DNA from: Suilimivivens sp045586385
Lineage (GTDB): Bacteria > Bacillota > Clostridia > Lachnospirales > Lachnospiraceae
Direction of reading: 5' to 3'
DNA: 49,593 nt
NCBI GenBank assembly: GCA_045586385.1
Contig: JAZNAE010000067.1
Span: 1 to 49,593, forward strand
Within the stretch, counting starts at the first letter, position 1. Every line of letters starts with the position of its first letter. Positions 17,038-25,463 of the stretch are shown here, piece by piece. Under the pieces are notes generated by a model. That model was not told the DNA's origin, searched no databases, and saw only the letters and a list, made by a program, of their open reading frames with translations. Made by a program: the position numbers and the translations under genes.

Positions 17038-18138
17038 TTACATTTCTATATGAAGAACATTTTTTCCGTCTTTGTAGGCGTGCAAATGATGCTTAGCCAT
17101 ATTTTGCAGAATAGTAATACCCAGATTATCCTCCATGGTATCCTCTGCTTCAGATGCAAAAGGATTAAAGGAAGCCCCCATGCTGGTACAAATGAGCAGA
17201 ATAGTTTTATCGGCTTCAGAGTATTCGATGGAAATCTCGATATCAATTTGCCCGGGATTTAGTTCCATAATCGGATAAATAAGTTCTTCCGTACAAAGCT
17301 GCAGACGGTTTGCAGTTTTCAGGCCAAGACCATAGCGGTTCACAAAATCGTAAATACCTCCATGGATGGCCATTAAGTCGAAATTCTTATCTGTTATATG
17401 ATAGTTGAAAAACTTCAATTTCTTAATAAAGGAGATTGTCTTTTCCCTTTGGGGATTTTCAAAAATCTGTTGCGGTGTACCCTGTTCGTAGATGCCCTTG
17501 TCTGCAAAAAACAGAACCCGGTCTGCAATTTCTTTTGCAAAATTCATTTCATGGGTCACAATTAACATGGTCATTTTCTTTTTGGCAAGACCCCGCATAG
17601 TAGCCAAAACCTCCCCAACCATGGTTGGATCCAGGGCAGATGTGGGTTCGTCAAAAAGCATGATTTTCGGGTCCATCATCAGACAACGTGCAATGGCAAT
17701 ACGTTGCTTTTGCCCACCGGAAAGATTGGCCGGCATGGCATATGCTTTTTCCGGCAATCCCACTTGACTTAACAAATTGCGGGCCTTCTTTTCCGCATCT
17801 TCACGGCTCATTTTACGGAGATGTACCGGTGCAAGGCATAAATTATCCATCACGTTCATATGGGTAAAAAGGTTGAAATTCTGGTATACCATTCCCATAC
17901 TGCAACGGATTTTATCAATATCAGCACCTTTGGCTGTGATTTCCATTCCATCAATAATAATATGACCTTCATCAGGAGTCTCCAGCAGCTCCATGCAGCG
18001 TAAAGATACACTTTTTCCACATCCGGAGCCTCCGATAATAGCGATGACTTCGCCTTCTTCTACGGATAAGTTCACATCCTTAAGTACTTCCAGAGAACCG
18101 AAGGACTTGCATAATCCTTTTATTTCGATTAAACTCAT
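17038..18138 (-). CDS. Amino-acid ABC ATPase fused to a C-terminal RsbW-like HATPase domain
   Basis: 366 residues. About residues 1-242 are a GlnQ-type ABC ATPase: Walker A GGSGCGKS (36-43), signature NLSGGQKQRIAIAR, Walker B MLFDEPTSALD and switch His in LIVTHEMNF. The last ~125 residues are a second domain aligning with the HATPase domains at 9244 and 23718: LCTEELIYPIMELNPG, MGASFNPFASEAED, NLGITILQNMA and KDGKNVLHIEM. The N-box Asn is replaced by Pro (EELIYP), so ATP binding there is doubtful and it may only bind a partner. Overlaps the permease gene by four bases. Last gene of a five-gene operon. Confidence 0.9.
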   Translation of the reverse strand: MSLIEIKGLCKSFGSLEVLKDVNLSVEEGEVIAIIGGSGCGKSVSLRCMELLETPDEGHIIIDGMEITAKGADIDKIRCSMGMVYQNFNLFTHMNVMDNLCLAPVHLRKMSREDAEKKARNLLSQVGLPEKAYAMPANLSGGQKQRIAIARCLMMDPKIMLFDEPTSALDPTMVGEVLATMRGLAKKKMTMLIVTHEMNFAKEIADRVLFFADKGIYEQGTPQQIFENPQREKTISFIKKLKFFNYHITDKNFDLMAIHGGIYDFVNRYGLGLKTANRLQLCTEELIYPIMELNPGQIDIEISIEYSEADKTILLICTSMGASFNPFASEAEDTMEDNLGITILQNMAKHHLHAYKDGKNVLHIEM

Positions 18139-18803
18139 GCCTTTTTCCTCCTATGCTTTGTGCAGAATCCGTGTAGTGCAAACAACCCATTTACGATATA
18201 AGCAACCGCAAGATAAAGAATTACACCTACGACAAGCATAAACATCGGCTTCATAGTACGGGCGGAGAAATTATTGATGACACGGGTAAGATCTGTAATG
18301 GAAACATATCCTAGGACACTGGTCCACTGAATCAGATTAATAATAGTGGATTGATACACCGGTTTGGCAATCGTAAGAGCCTGCGGTAGTGTAATTAGTT
18401 TAAACGCCTGCCATTTGGAAAAGCCTAAGGTACGTGCAGCTTCCACCTGTCCCTTGTCGGTTGCATCTAAGGCGGCACGCATAAGCTCCGCAACATATGC
18501 AGCGGTATTTAATCCAAATGCAAGGATTGCTACTGTTGAAGCATCTAACGGGCTCTTGGCAAAGATTCCGTAATAAAAAAGTAGCAACAGCATGGAGACA
18601 GGCGAACCCCGCAGTATAGCGATATATATTTTGGCAAAATTGCGCAATATGGCAGATTTGCTTCTTCTCATACAGCAGACAAGAGCACCTGCCAAGGTCC
18701 CTAAAATCAAGGCAAAAAAAGAAATTTTTATGGTAATTCCAAGTCCTTTCAAAATGCTTAACCAGGCATCATCCTTGATAAGCATATTGTAGATTGCTTC
18801 CAA
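18135..18803 (-). CDS. Amino-acid ABC transporter permease
   Basis: 222 residues, about five membrane segments, His/Glu/Gln/Arg/opine permease family. The ATPase-docking loop EAARTLGFSKWQAFKLI is clear. Probable start TTG 18803, directly after the kinase stop (18805), with AAGGAG about ten bases upstream; ATG at 18785 is the alternative. No solute-binding gene is in the operon; the lipoprotein at 5164 is the candidate. Confidence 0.88.
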   Translation of the reverse strand: MEAIYNMLIKDDAWLSILKGLGITIKISFFALILGTLAGALVCCMRRSKSAILRNFAKIYIAILRGSPVSMLLLLFYYGIFAKSPLDASTVAILAFGLNTAAYVAELMRAALDATDKGQVEAARTLGFSKWQAFKLITLPQALTIAKPVYQSTIINLIQWTSVLGYVSITDLTRVINNFSARTMKPMFMLVVGVILYLAVAYIVNGLFALHGFCTKHRRKKA

Positions 18804-18804
18804 T

Positions 18805-20754
18805 TTAGTCCGCTCCTTTCAGTGGCAGAGTGATTCCTACCCGGAATACGGTTTCTTTAGGGTAGATATCCAGATTTCCGCCGTGTTGTTCTATGACATC
18901 TCTTACAGATTCAAGACCGATTCCAAAACGTTTGAAATTAGTATCCTTGCGGGATAGAAAACGGTTATGCTTTTGCATTACAATGCCATCATAGGTATTT
19001 TCCACTAAGATAAACCATTGTCCGTCTGTTTCATGGGAACTAATCGCAATAGATTTCTCAAGGCCGGATTCATTCACCATAGGCATCCGGTTACAGGCAT
19101 CCACTGCATTTTCTAAAAGATTTCCCAAAACTGTGCATAATTCCACATCAGGCAGTATTTGCTGCTGGGGCATACAGAAACGGATATCTATATGAATGCC
19201 ATGTTCCTTAGCACAGAAATAATAATATTGTAACAAAACGTCCACAGCGGTGTTTTCCGAGAATGCACCGGTTATCATACCGGTCTGTGAGGTGGTATGG
19301 GTAGTAAGTGTATTAAGATATTTCTTTAATTCTTCTAAATTCGTATCGGATGCTGATGTATGCTGCAACTGTTCCACGAAACCGGATATCGTATACAGAT
19401 GTTGTCTGAAATCATGAGTTATTTTTCTACGCTCTTCCAGCTGTCCGCTTAGTTCCTTGTGATATAATTCCTGCATAGCCAGTTGCTTTTGGAATTGGTG
19501 GTTTTCCTCTTCAAAGGCAAGCTTATTGATATAGGCATTTGTCAAGTCGCGCCAAAGGGTATATCCCATGGCACATATGATAATCAGACTTCCAAAGTCC
19601 ATAAACCAACCAAACAGGATTGGCTCATAGGTGGGAAGAATGCGGTCCCATATAAATACAACTGCATATGCAATTGCCGCAAAAAACAAAGGCTTTGATG
19701 AACTGTTTAGTCTTTTGAAAGCAGCACCTGCGGTGAGCAGCAAATAAGCCGCAAAAGCCAACTTGTAGATAAACAGACACCGTGAAAATATCTGCATGAC
19801 CGGAACAGTCAAATATGCGGAAAACAATCCGTATAACGCAGCCATAAGGCAAAATGTAGCAGAAACAGCAGTAGAAATGCGACGACAGTAATAGCCTGCA
19901 TCACAGATTCTGTTATGTAAGATAATTACCAGAAGCATCATTAGATAAATACAAAGCAGTTCCAGAGCATACCATGGGAATATGGGTAATTCCAGCAGAC
20001 AATGAATAATGGGGAACAGCGGTGTTATAAACATAAGAAAACATAGAGCAGAAAATAACATAGGGGCTCTCTTTTTCATACGCATGCCAAAGTATACATA
20101 AAAAAGGGAAAACAGCAGTCCAATCGTACAGGCAATCAGCGTAAATGCCAACCGGATGTGGTGCAGGGATTCCACTTTAGAAAAGCTGCCAAAAGCAGGT
20201 GGATATACTAAGCCACTGTAAAAATGGGAATAGTCACTGACAGCCAAAAGGTTATCGCCCTGACCGCAGGAGACAAAACCCCCCACCTTGGCTTGTGTGG
20301 CCGGTGTATAGGAAGCCGGATGGGGATCGCCTGCAGATGCTATTAACCTGCCGTTAATATACAATTTGTATGCAGAAAAAATTTCCGGCAATTCCAAAGC
20401 ATAGGTTTTGGTATCTGACGGCAGATAGATATGCAGTGCATAACTGCCACAGCCATGAGGGTTGGTACGTGTACCAAGGCCGTCAAAACGGGTACGCTGA
20501 CCAATGTCATTATATACCATATAATCGCCGGGATAAGTATCCGGAGAAAGTAGTACATCGGGATAAAACTCCCAATCGTTAATGAGAAAGGTAGGCGCAG
20601 ATAAATCAGCCTCAGTAACAAACAACTGTCCGTTTCTTGGCTGAAGGTCATTATATGTATACTTGTTATTCCACATATATAAGCTGACACATAAAAAAGA
20701 AGTGACCAGCAATGTGAGCAGATATGGAATGCATTTTTTTAGGTTAGCAGCCAT
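18805..20754 (-). CDS. 7TM-DISM type sensor histidine kinase (GHKL/LytS-AgrC-like)
   Basis: 649 residues. TM near the N terminus (about 9-28), extracytoplasmic jelly-roll-type sensor (about 45-190, DISM-like, including YKLYINGRLIASAGDP), seven membrane segments (about 200-400), coiled coil (410-442), then the phosphoacceptor region KITHDFRQHLYT (His447) and GHKL ATPase with NLLENAVDACNR and FGIGLESVRDVIEQHGG. GHKL kinases of this kind pair with LytTR regulators; the LytTR gene is first in the same operon. Start overlaps the stop of the surface-protein gene (TGATG). DISM domains often bind carbohydrate or other small ligands. Confidence 0.9.
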   Translation of the reverse strand: MAANLKKCIPYLLTLLVTSFLCVSLYMWNNKYTYNDLQPRNGQLFVTEADLSAPTFLINDWEFYPDVLLSPDTYPGDYMVYNDIGQRTRFDGLGTRTNPHGCGSYALHIYLPSDTKTYALELPEIFSAYKLYINGRLIASAGDPHPASYTPATQAKVGGFVSCGQGDNLLAVSDYSHFYSGLVYPPAFGSFSKVESLHHIRLAFTLIACTIGLLFSLFYVYFGMRMKKRAPMLFSALCFLMFITPLFPIIHCLLELPIFPWYALELLCIYLMMLLVIILHNRICDAGYYCRRISTAVSATFCLMAALYGLFSAYLTVPVMQIFSRCLFIYKLAFAAYLLLTAGAAFKRLNSSSKPLFFAAIAYAVVFIWDRILPTYEPILFGWFMDFGSLIIICAMGYTLWRDLTNAYINKLAFEEENHQFQKQLAMQELYHKELSGQLEERRKITHDFRQHLYTISGFVEQLQHTSASDTNLEELKKYLNTLTTHTTSQTGMITGAFSENTAVDVLLQYYYFCAKEHGIHIDIRFCMPQQQILPDVELCTVLGNLLENAVDACNRMPMVNESGLEKSIAISSHETDGQWFILVENTYDGIVMQKHNRFLSRKDTNFKRFGIGLESVRDVIEQHGGNLDIYPKETVFRVGITLPLKGAD

Positions 20755-22772
20755 CAGCTTCTCCTTTTTTTCTTATATATATAGAGCACGGCAACAGCAG
20801 AACAAATAACTGCTGCAGCAGAAATCATAATCAAAACAAAAACAGAATAGTCATTGTCTTTGCCGGAAGATGAAACCTCAGTTGCCGTAAGCGTTTGAAC
20901 GGAAACGGAAGCCTGTCCCGAAGCTTTGACATCTTTTATATAGAAAGTACCTGTTTCATGGATGGTAAAAGTTACAAGTTTTGTATCCGGATTATAATCT
21001 CCCGATGCAACTTCCTTGCCGGATTCATTTACTAATATCTGGGTAGTATCCTCCGGTGGCTGATATGGCATGGATATCTGCATAGAAGAAATTTCGGTAA
21101 CAGCGACATCATTCTTAAAAATATCAATGGAAAAACCATGATTTTCCAGGGGAAGGATGGTTACAAGTAAGCGGTCAGTGTCACTGATGCCAAGGGATAT
21201 GATTGACTCCCTGGGGATATCAAGCATAATGACCTCAGCAGAAAAACGGGCCGTGCCCAGATTTTCCAGCATAAGGGTTATTTCACTTCCAAGAAGATAG
21301 GGCTCTTCACGCTCAACAAAAGAGGGTTCTTCGCTCTTTTCGAGTGCAGGAGCCTCAACTTCATTTACAGTGTCACTTGCCAAGACATTACTTTCGGAAA
21401 TCACTTCCTCTGAAATATCCGCTTTATGGGTGCCATCATCTTCAAGGATTACAGTAACTTCTTTGGCGGGGATAGAAACCATATTATCCGTCATAGAACT
21501 GCCTGCATAACTGGTGGAACCGGTGGATTCCTCAGAAGAAGCAGAATCCGCATTTTCATCATCATCGGAATAATCAGGAACAGCAGTGTCTGTACTTTCT
21601 TGATTTTCCGTATTTTCAGGCAAGTTGCCGTCGGTATCACCGCCGTCACGGTCACCTTCTATATATTTTTCATCAGAGAGCATATTTTCTCCATAGGTAA
21701 AAGAGGCGATACCGGTTTGGCCGCCTTCGTATTTGACTTGAATCTGATAAGAATTACCTATGGTAAGAAAAAAAGCATAGGAATTGAGCATCAGTTCACC
21801 GGTAGTTACAGAAACTTCCCAGTCGAGTTCGAGTTCTCTCCAGTCACCCTCATTTTCAGACATCCAAACTTGCATGGTATTACATTGTTCATCAGAGGTA
21901 ACCCATGGAAAGCAAATACTACTGAATGCGCCAATGTGCGGTACATCCAACCGGGGGTGTCCGGGAGCCTGTACAGATACAGGAATGGAATAGGTTGGTA
22001 TGTCCAAATCGTCAGAAAACCGGCAATTAAGAGGCGGTGTAAAAGTGGCGGTAATATAATAGATACCCGCTGTGTCTGTTTTCACAGCCTCAGCATGATA
22101 GATAACGGGAGCAGAATATACATTTCCGGCAGCGTCATAGCAGTCACAAGCCTGCTGAAGAGATACGGTGGATAAAAAATTTCCGACATCAGCACCCTGC
22201 GCTAAAGCAAAAGTCTTACTAAAATCTTGCTCATTAGAATCTATCCGTGTAATTGTAACCGGTTCCCGGGACTCTGTAACTATGACAGTAAGGGATAAGG
22301 TGGTTATCACACCCTCTCCCCATTGATAGTTTCCACAGGAAGCATCCGGAAGCCGGATCATACCGGTTATGATATATTCTCCGCAAACAGAGACATCTGT
22401 CTGGTCCAAATACCATGCAACGGTTAAGTCCATGGCAGAAGAGTTTCCGGCACTGTCTGTGATGAGCGCGTTTACTGTTTCTAAACCATTGTCACGGATA
22501 TAATTAAGCAGTACTTCTGTATCCTGGGAAGTGGCACGCTTTTCGATTTCAACAGGCAAAAGATGAGACAATTCTTCACTGTGCTCAATTCCACTTACAG
22601 TATAGACAGTGTCAGAAGACATCTCCGAAACTTCTGTTTCCTGCGTTTCGCTTGCTTGCACAGGAAGAACTTTTCCGAATGCCAAAAGAAACACTGTGAA
22701 AGCGAGCAACAGGCATTTGCCATATGTGGTTGTAGGGATTACATGATTTATATATTTCATAGGTAAACTCAC
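20754..22772 (-). CDS. Large membrane-anchored surface protein in the sensor operon
   Basis: 672 residues. Signal peptide about 10-40 (ends VLPVQASET), Ig-like or beta-rich extracellular part (about 45-380), acidic Ser/Asp/Glu-rich linker (about 390-450), another beta-rich segment, then a C-terminal membrane helix (FVLIMISAAAVICSAVAVLY) with a KKKRRS stop-transfer tail. Start GTG 22772 overlaps the regulator stop; ATG 22760 is also possible. Lies between regulator and kinase, so it may present ligand to the kinase (inference). No catalytic motif seen. Confidence 0.75.
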   Translation of the reverse strand: MSLPMKYINHVIPTTTYGKCLLLAFTVFLLAFGKVLPVQASETQETEVSEMSSDTVYTVSGIEHSEELSHLLPVEIEKRATSQDTEVLLNYIRDNGLETVNALITDSAGNSSAMDLTVAWYLDQTDVSVCGEYIITGMIRLPDASCGNYQWGEGVITTLSLTVIVTESREPVTITRIDSNEQDFSKTFALAQGADVGNFLSTVSLQQACDCYDAAGNVYSAPVIYHAEAVKTDTAGIYYITATFTPPLNCRFSDDLDIPTYSIPVSVQAPGHPRLDVPHIGAFSSICFPWVTSDEQCNTMQVWMSENEGDWRELELDWEVSVTTGELMLNSYAFFLTIGNSYQIQVKYEGGQTGIASFTYGENMLSDEKYIEGDRDGGDTDGNLPENTENQESTDTAVPDYSDDDENADSASSEESTGSTSYAGSSMTDNMVSIPAKEVTVILEDDGTHKADISEEVISESNVLASDTVNEVEAPALEKSEEPSFVEREEPYLLGSEITLMLENLGTARFSAEVIMLDIPRESIISLGISDTDRLLVTILPLENHGFSIDIFKNDVAVTEISSMQISMPYQPPEDTTQILVNESGKEVASGDYNPDTKLVTFTIHETGTFYIKDVKASGQASVSVQTLTATEVSSSGKDNDYSVFVLIMISAAAVICSAVAVLYIYKKKRRS

Positions 22773-23479
22773 ATGTTATCAAAAATATAATTGCGGTAGT
22801 GCTGTAATATCTGACGCTTGTTTCGGATGTTGACGGGAAGCCGGTCTCCGTTTTTTACAATGAAAACCGTTTCCTCCTGACGGGTGATATAATCCATGTT
22901 GATTATGACGCCCTGGATGCACAGCAAAAAACGCCTGTCACCTAAAAGTGGCTTCGTCAGAGTATGAAAAGGACCATTTACAATAAGCTTCTGATTCAGC
23001 GTCTGAACCAGGGCATTGCGCTTTTGGACCTGTATGTATAATATCGATTCAGTATTTAATCTAAGTTCCTTGCCATCACAAATCACATCCAGATACGGGA
23101 CGTCATATGCCGGTTTCAACCGGCAACGCTCCATAGCCTCTGCAAAGTCATGATCGGCAAAGGGCTTTATCAAATAGTGGCAGGCGTTAACACGAAAGCC
23201 TTCCAGGCAATGCTCCGTGGATACGGTAAGAAAAATCAGCTTACAGTCCCGATTCCGGCGGCGCAAACATACAGCCGCCTCCATTCCGGTCATGCCCTGC
23301 AGATAAATATCCATAAAAACTATCTGAAAGGTCAATGTGCTTAGTGCTTCCACAAATTCCTCAGCATTTTCATAAGTATATAAATGATAAGTAAGCCCAA
23401 GCTCTGCCATATACCGGCTTAGGCAGGAAGAGATACGCTCACGGTCCTGCGCAAGGTCTTCTACAATTGCAATGTTCAT
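22769..23479 (-). CDS. LytTR-family response regulator
   Basis: 236 residues from ATG 23479, with GGAGG five bases upstream; an ATG 12 bases earlier lies on that site. Receiver domain with phosphoacceptor Asp57 in FQIVFMDIYLQ, then LytTR DNA-binding domain (about 135-236): ILYIQVQKRNALVQTLN, FLLCIQGVIINMDYI and RLPVNIRNK. First gene of the operon with surface protein, kinase, permease and ATPase. LytTR proteins bind pairs of direct repeats about two helical turns apart, matching the 20-bp period of R1-R4; R4 is in its own upstream region. Confidence 0.92.
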   Translation of the reverse strand: MNIAIVEDLAQDRERISSCLSRYMAELGLTYHLYTYENAEEFVEALSTLTFQIVFMDIYLQGMTGMEAAVCLRRRNRDCKLIFLTVSTEHCLEGFRVNACHYLIKPFADHDFAEAMERCRLKPAYDVPYLDVICDGKELRLNTESILYIQVQKRNALVQTLNQKLIVNGPFHTLTKPLLGDRRFLLCIQGVIINMDYITRQEETVFIVKNGDRLPVNIRNKRQILQHYRNYIFDNM

Positions 23480-23492
23480 GAAATCCTCCATA

Positions 23493-23542
23493 ATAAGGTG
23501 TACATTAATGATTGCATATATTGTAACATAAAAACACCTTAT
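23493..23542 (-). promoter_or_regulatory. Inverted repeat in the leader of the regulator operon
   Basis: ATAAGGTGT (23493-23501) and ACACCTTAT (23534-23542) are exact 9-bp reverse complements separated by 32 bp, between promoter and start codon on the minus strand. Could be a protein site or a leader RNA stem. Confidence 0.45.
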
Positions 23543-23559
23543 AGGAGACCTATATTCTT

Positions 23560-23588
23560 ATTATAATGCAAAAAAAAAGATATAAATT
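23560..23588 (-). promoter_or_regulatory. Likely -10/-35 of the minus-strand regulator operon
   Basis: On the minus strand TATAAT occupies 23565-23560. The expected -35 position (23588-23583, AATTTA) is poor and touches the edge of repeat R4, as expected for an activator-dependent divergent promoter. Confidence 0.45.
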
Positions 23589-23656
23589 TGCGGATTATGT
23601 CAAAAATCTGCGAATTATGCAGAAAATATTGTAAATCACAGGGGTTTTAGTAAAAT
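23588..23656 (+). promoter_or_regulatory. Activator repeat R4 with promoter, before the symporter
   Basis: TTGCGGATTATGTCAAAAAT (23588-23607) and a second copy with one change, CTGCGAATTATG (23608-23627). Weak -35 TTGTAA (23629) and -10 TAAAAT (23651-23656), 24 bp after the repeat. Bases from the repeat end through TATTGTAAAT are the same as in R1. Lies between the divergent regulator operon and the symporter. Confidence 0.7.
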
Positions 23657-23717
23657 ATTAAAAGTATGTAAAGTTGAAAGCAAATTAAAACTGCAGTAAG
23701 TAATAGGGAAATATGCA

Positions 23718-25379
23718 ATGAAAGAAGCAAGTATACAGGCAACAGATAAATTCAGCCTTACCAATCAGGCAATCGAAACAGCGGTTGAAACCCTTTCGGA
23801 TTTTTTGCGAAGTTATCAAATAGAGCAAAAGGAAATCTTGCGGACAACGCTTACCCTTGAAGATGCATTGCTCAATTATCAGGAAGCTTTTGGAGAAAAG
23901 GCGGTATGCAGTTTAAAATGCATACGGCGTGTTGGAAGAATCCGCATAGAAATAGTAATCACAGGAGAAAGCTACAATCCTTATGCTAGGGAGGATGAGG
24001 AGAATTTTTCCGGAATTCTTCTGTCCCGCATCGGTATGATTCCGGTATGGAGTTACCGGAATGGACAAAACATTATTATTCTTACGCCAAAGAAAAAACA
24101 ACCCTCGCAAATGGTTTATATTGCGGCGGCTGTAGGGATGGCACTCTCCTTAGGAATGCTGTCGAAGTTGCTACCACAGAGCGTGCAGGATTTGATATGC
24201 AACGGAATTTTAGTTCCGGTATTTGATACTTTTTTGGGGCTTCTGAATGCAGTTGCAGGGATGATGATATTTTTCTCTGTTGTGTGGGGAATATGCGGAA
24301 TTGGTGATATGGCAACCCTTTCCAATCTGGGGAAAAAAATGATAGGGCGTATGCTTTTTATGATGACCTTTCTGCCCACGGTATTTGCCTTATGTATCCT
24401 GCCCCTGTTTCAGTTCCGGTATGGTAGTGCGCAAGAAACAGTGGACCTGTCAGGACCTTTTTCCATGATACTTGGCATCATTCCGGACAATATGATTACG
24501 CCCTTTACGGAGGGAAATTTTCTGCAAATCATCTTTATTGCCGCAATGGTGGGAGTTGCCCTTTTGGTACTGGGTAATAAGACAAGTCTGGTGGTAGCTT
24601 TCATTGAACAGGCAAACAGTGTTGTCCAGTTAATCATGGAAGTCATATGTTCAGCGATTTTTGTCGTCATATTTGTAAGTCTTTACAGCATGGTAATAAA
24701 TGGCAGTTTTTCTATCTTGCTGAAAGCGTATAAGGCGCCTGTATTCATATTAATAGGTTGCCTTTTTGCAATCATGGTATATCTTTGTATTATTTGTATT
24801 ACCACCAAGGTAAAGCCAAATGTGTTTATCAACAAAGTAATGCCTTCCTTTTTGATAGGGCTAACAACAGCTTCCTCATCGGCAGCCATGACAACGACCA
24901 TGGAAACCTGTGAAAAGCAGCTTGGGATTGATAAAAAGATAGTGAATTTTGGGATCCCTTTGGGACAGATTCTGTTTGGCACCAATTCCGTTACGGAGTT
25001 TATTGTCATTGCTTTTTGCATGGCTGAAATATATTCTGTGCCGGTTACGCCGGTATGGATTGTAATGGCGATATTTACATCTGTTATTTTAACAGTTGCA
25101 ACGCCACCTATACCCGGCGGTAGCGTAGCCCTTTGTACAATACTTTTTACGCAGCTTGGTCTGCCTCTTGACGGAATTGCAGTTGCTGTTGCCATCGATG
25201 TAATTGCAGACTTTTTCATTACGGCAGCAGAAATTTTCTGTCTGCAAGGAGAGCTTGTTATCACTTCCGGCAAATTGGATATGCTGGATAGGGAAAGACT
25301 TTGCAAAGCAAAATTAGACAAGCCGGGGCATCTAAAGAAGGGAGGAATTCAACAATTAGGAAGAAAAAACGACAATTAG
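23718..25379 (+). CDS. Dicarboxylate/amino-acid:cation symporter with N-terminal RsbW-like HATPase domain
   Basis: 553 residues. Residues about 1-130 form a soluble domain aligning with the HATPase domains of 9244 and 17038: LTLEDALLNYQEAFG (N box), GESYNPYAREDEENFSG, GILLSRIGM and RNGQNIIILTPKK. From about 133 on is a DAACS (GltP-type) symporter with eight or more membrane segments. The serine-rich hairpin TTASSSAAMTTTMETCEK is present, and the last part holds PPIPGGSVALCTILFT and IDVIADFFITAAEI. The usual NMDGT motif is replaced by ILFGTNSV, so ion or substrate coupling may differ. Behind repeat R4, divergent from the sensor operon. Confidence 0.88.
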   Translation: MKEASIQATDKFSLTNQAIETAVETLSDFLRSYQIEQKEILRTTLTLEDALLNYQEAFGEKAVCSLKCIRRVGRIRIEIVITGESYNPYAREDEENFSGILLSRIGMIPVWSYRNGQNIIILTPKKKQPSQMVYIAAAVGMALSLGMLSKLLPQSVQDLICNGILVPVFDTFLGLLNAVAGMMIFFSVVWGICGIGDMATLSNLGKKMIGRMLFMMTFLPTVFALCILPLFQFRYGSAQETVDLSGPFSMILGIIPDNMITPFTEGNFLQIIFIAAMVGVALLVLGNKTSLVVAFIEQANSVVQLIMEVICSAIFVVIFVSLYSMVINGSFSILLKAYKAPVFILIGCLFAIMVYLCIICITTKVKPNVFINKVMPSFLIGLTTASSSAAMTTTMETCEKQLGIDKKIVNFGIPLGQILFGTNSVTEFIVIAFCMAEIYSVPVTPVWIVMAIFTSVILTVATPPIPGGSVALCTILFTQLGLPLDGIAVAVAIDVIADFFITAAEIFCLQGELVITSGKLDMLDRERLCKAKLDKPGHLKKGGIQQLGRKNDN

Positions 25380-25380
25380 G
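25352..25380 (+). promoter_or_regulatory. Direct repeat ACAATTAGG x2 (possible LytTR site)
   Basis: Two exact copies of ACAATTAGG at 25352-25360 and 25372-25380 (20-bp period), overlapping the symporter stop codon. TATAAT at 25409-25414 follows, with a poor -35. It precedes the secreted-protein gene at 25464. Same layout as 8801-8829. Confidence 0.5.
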
Positions 25381-25463
25381 CAACAATGCTTGTAAGTTAT
25401 TGGGTGGTTATAATAACATATGAGAAGAAAAAAGTTTTAAGATAAGAGGGAGGAAACCTAAAA

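Noticed and set aside
21426..22175. Long plus-strand frame (249 codons) opposite the surface protein
   Set aside because: Antisense frame in a compositionally biased gene; the minus-strand gene has signal peptide, anchor and operon overlaps.
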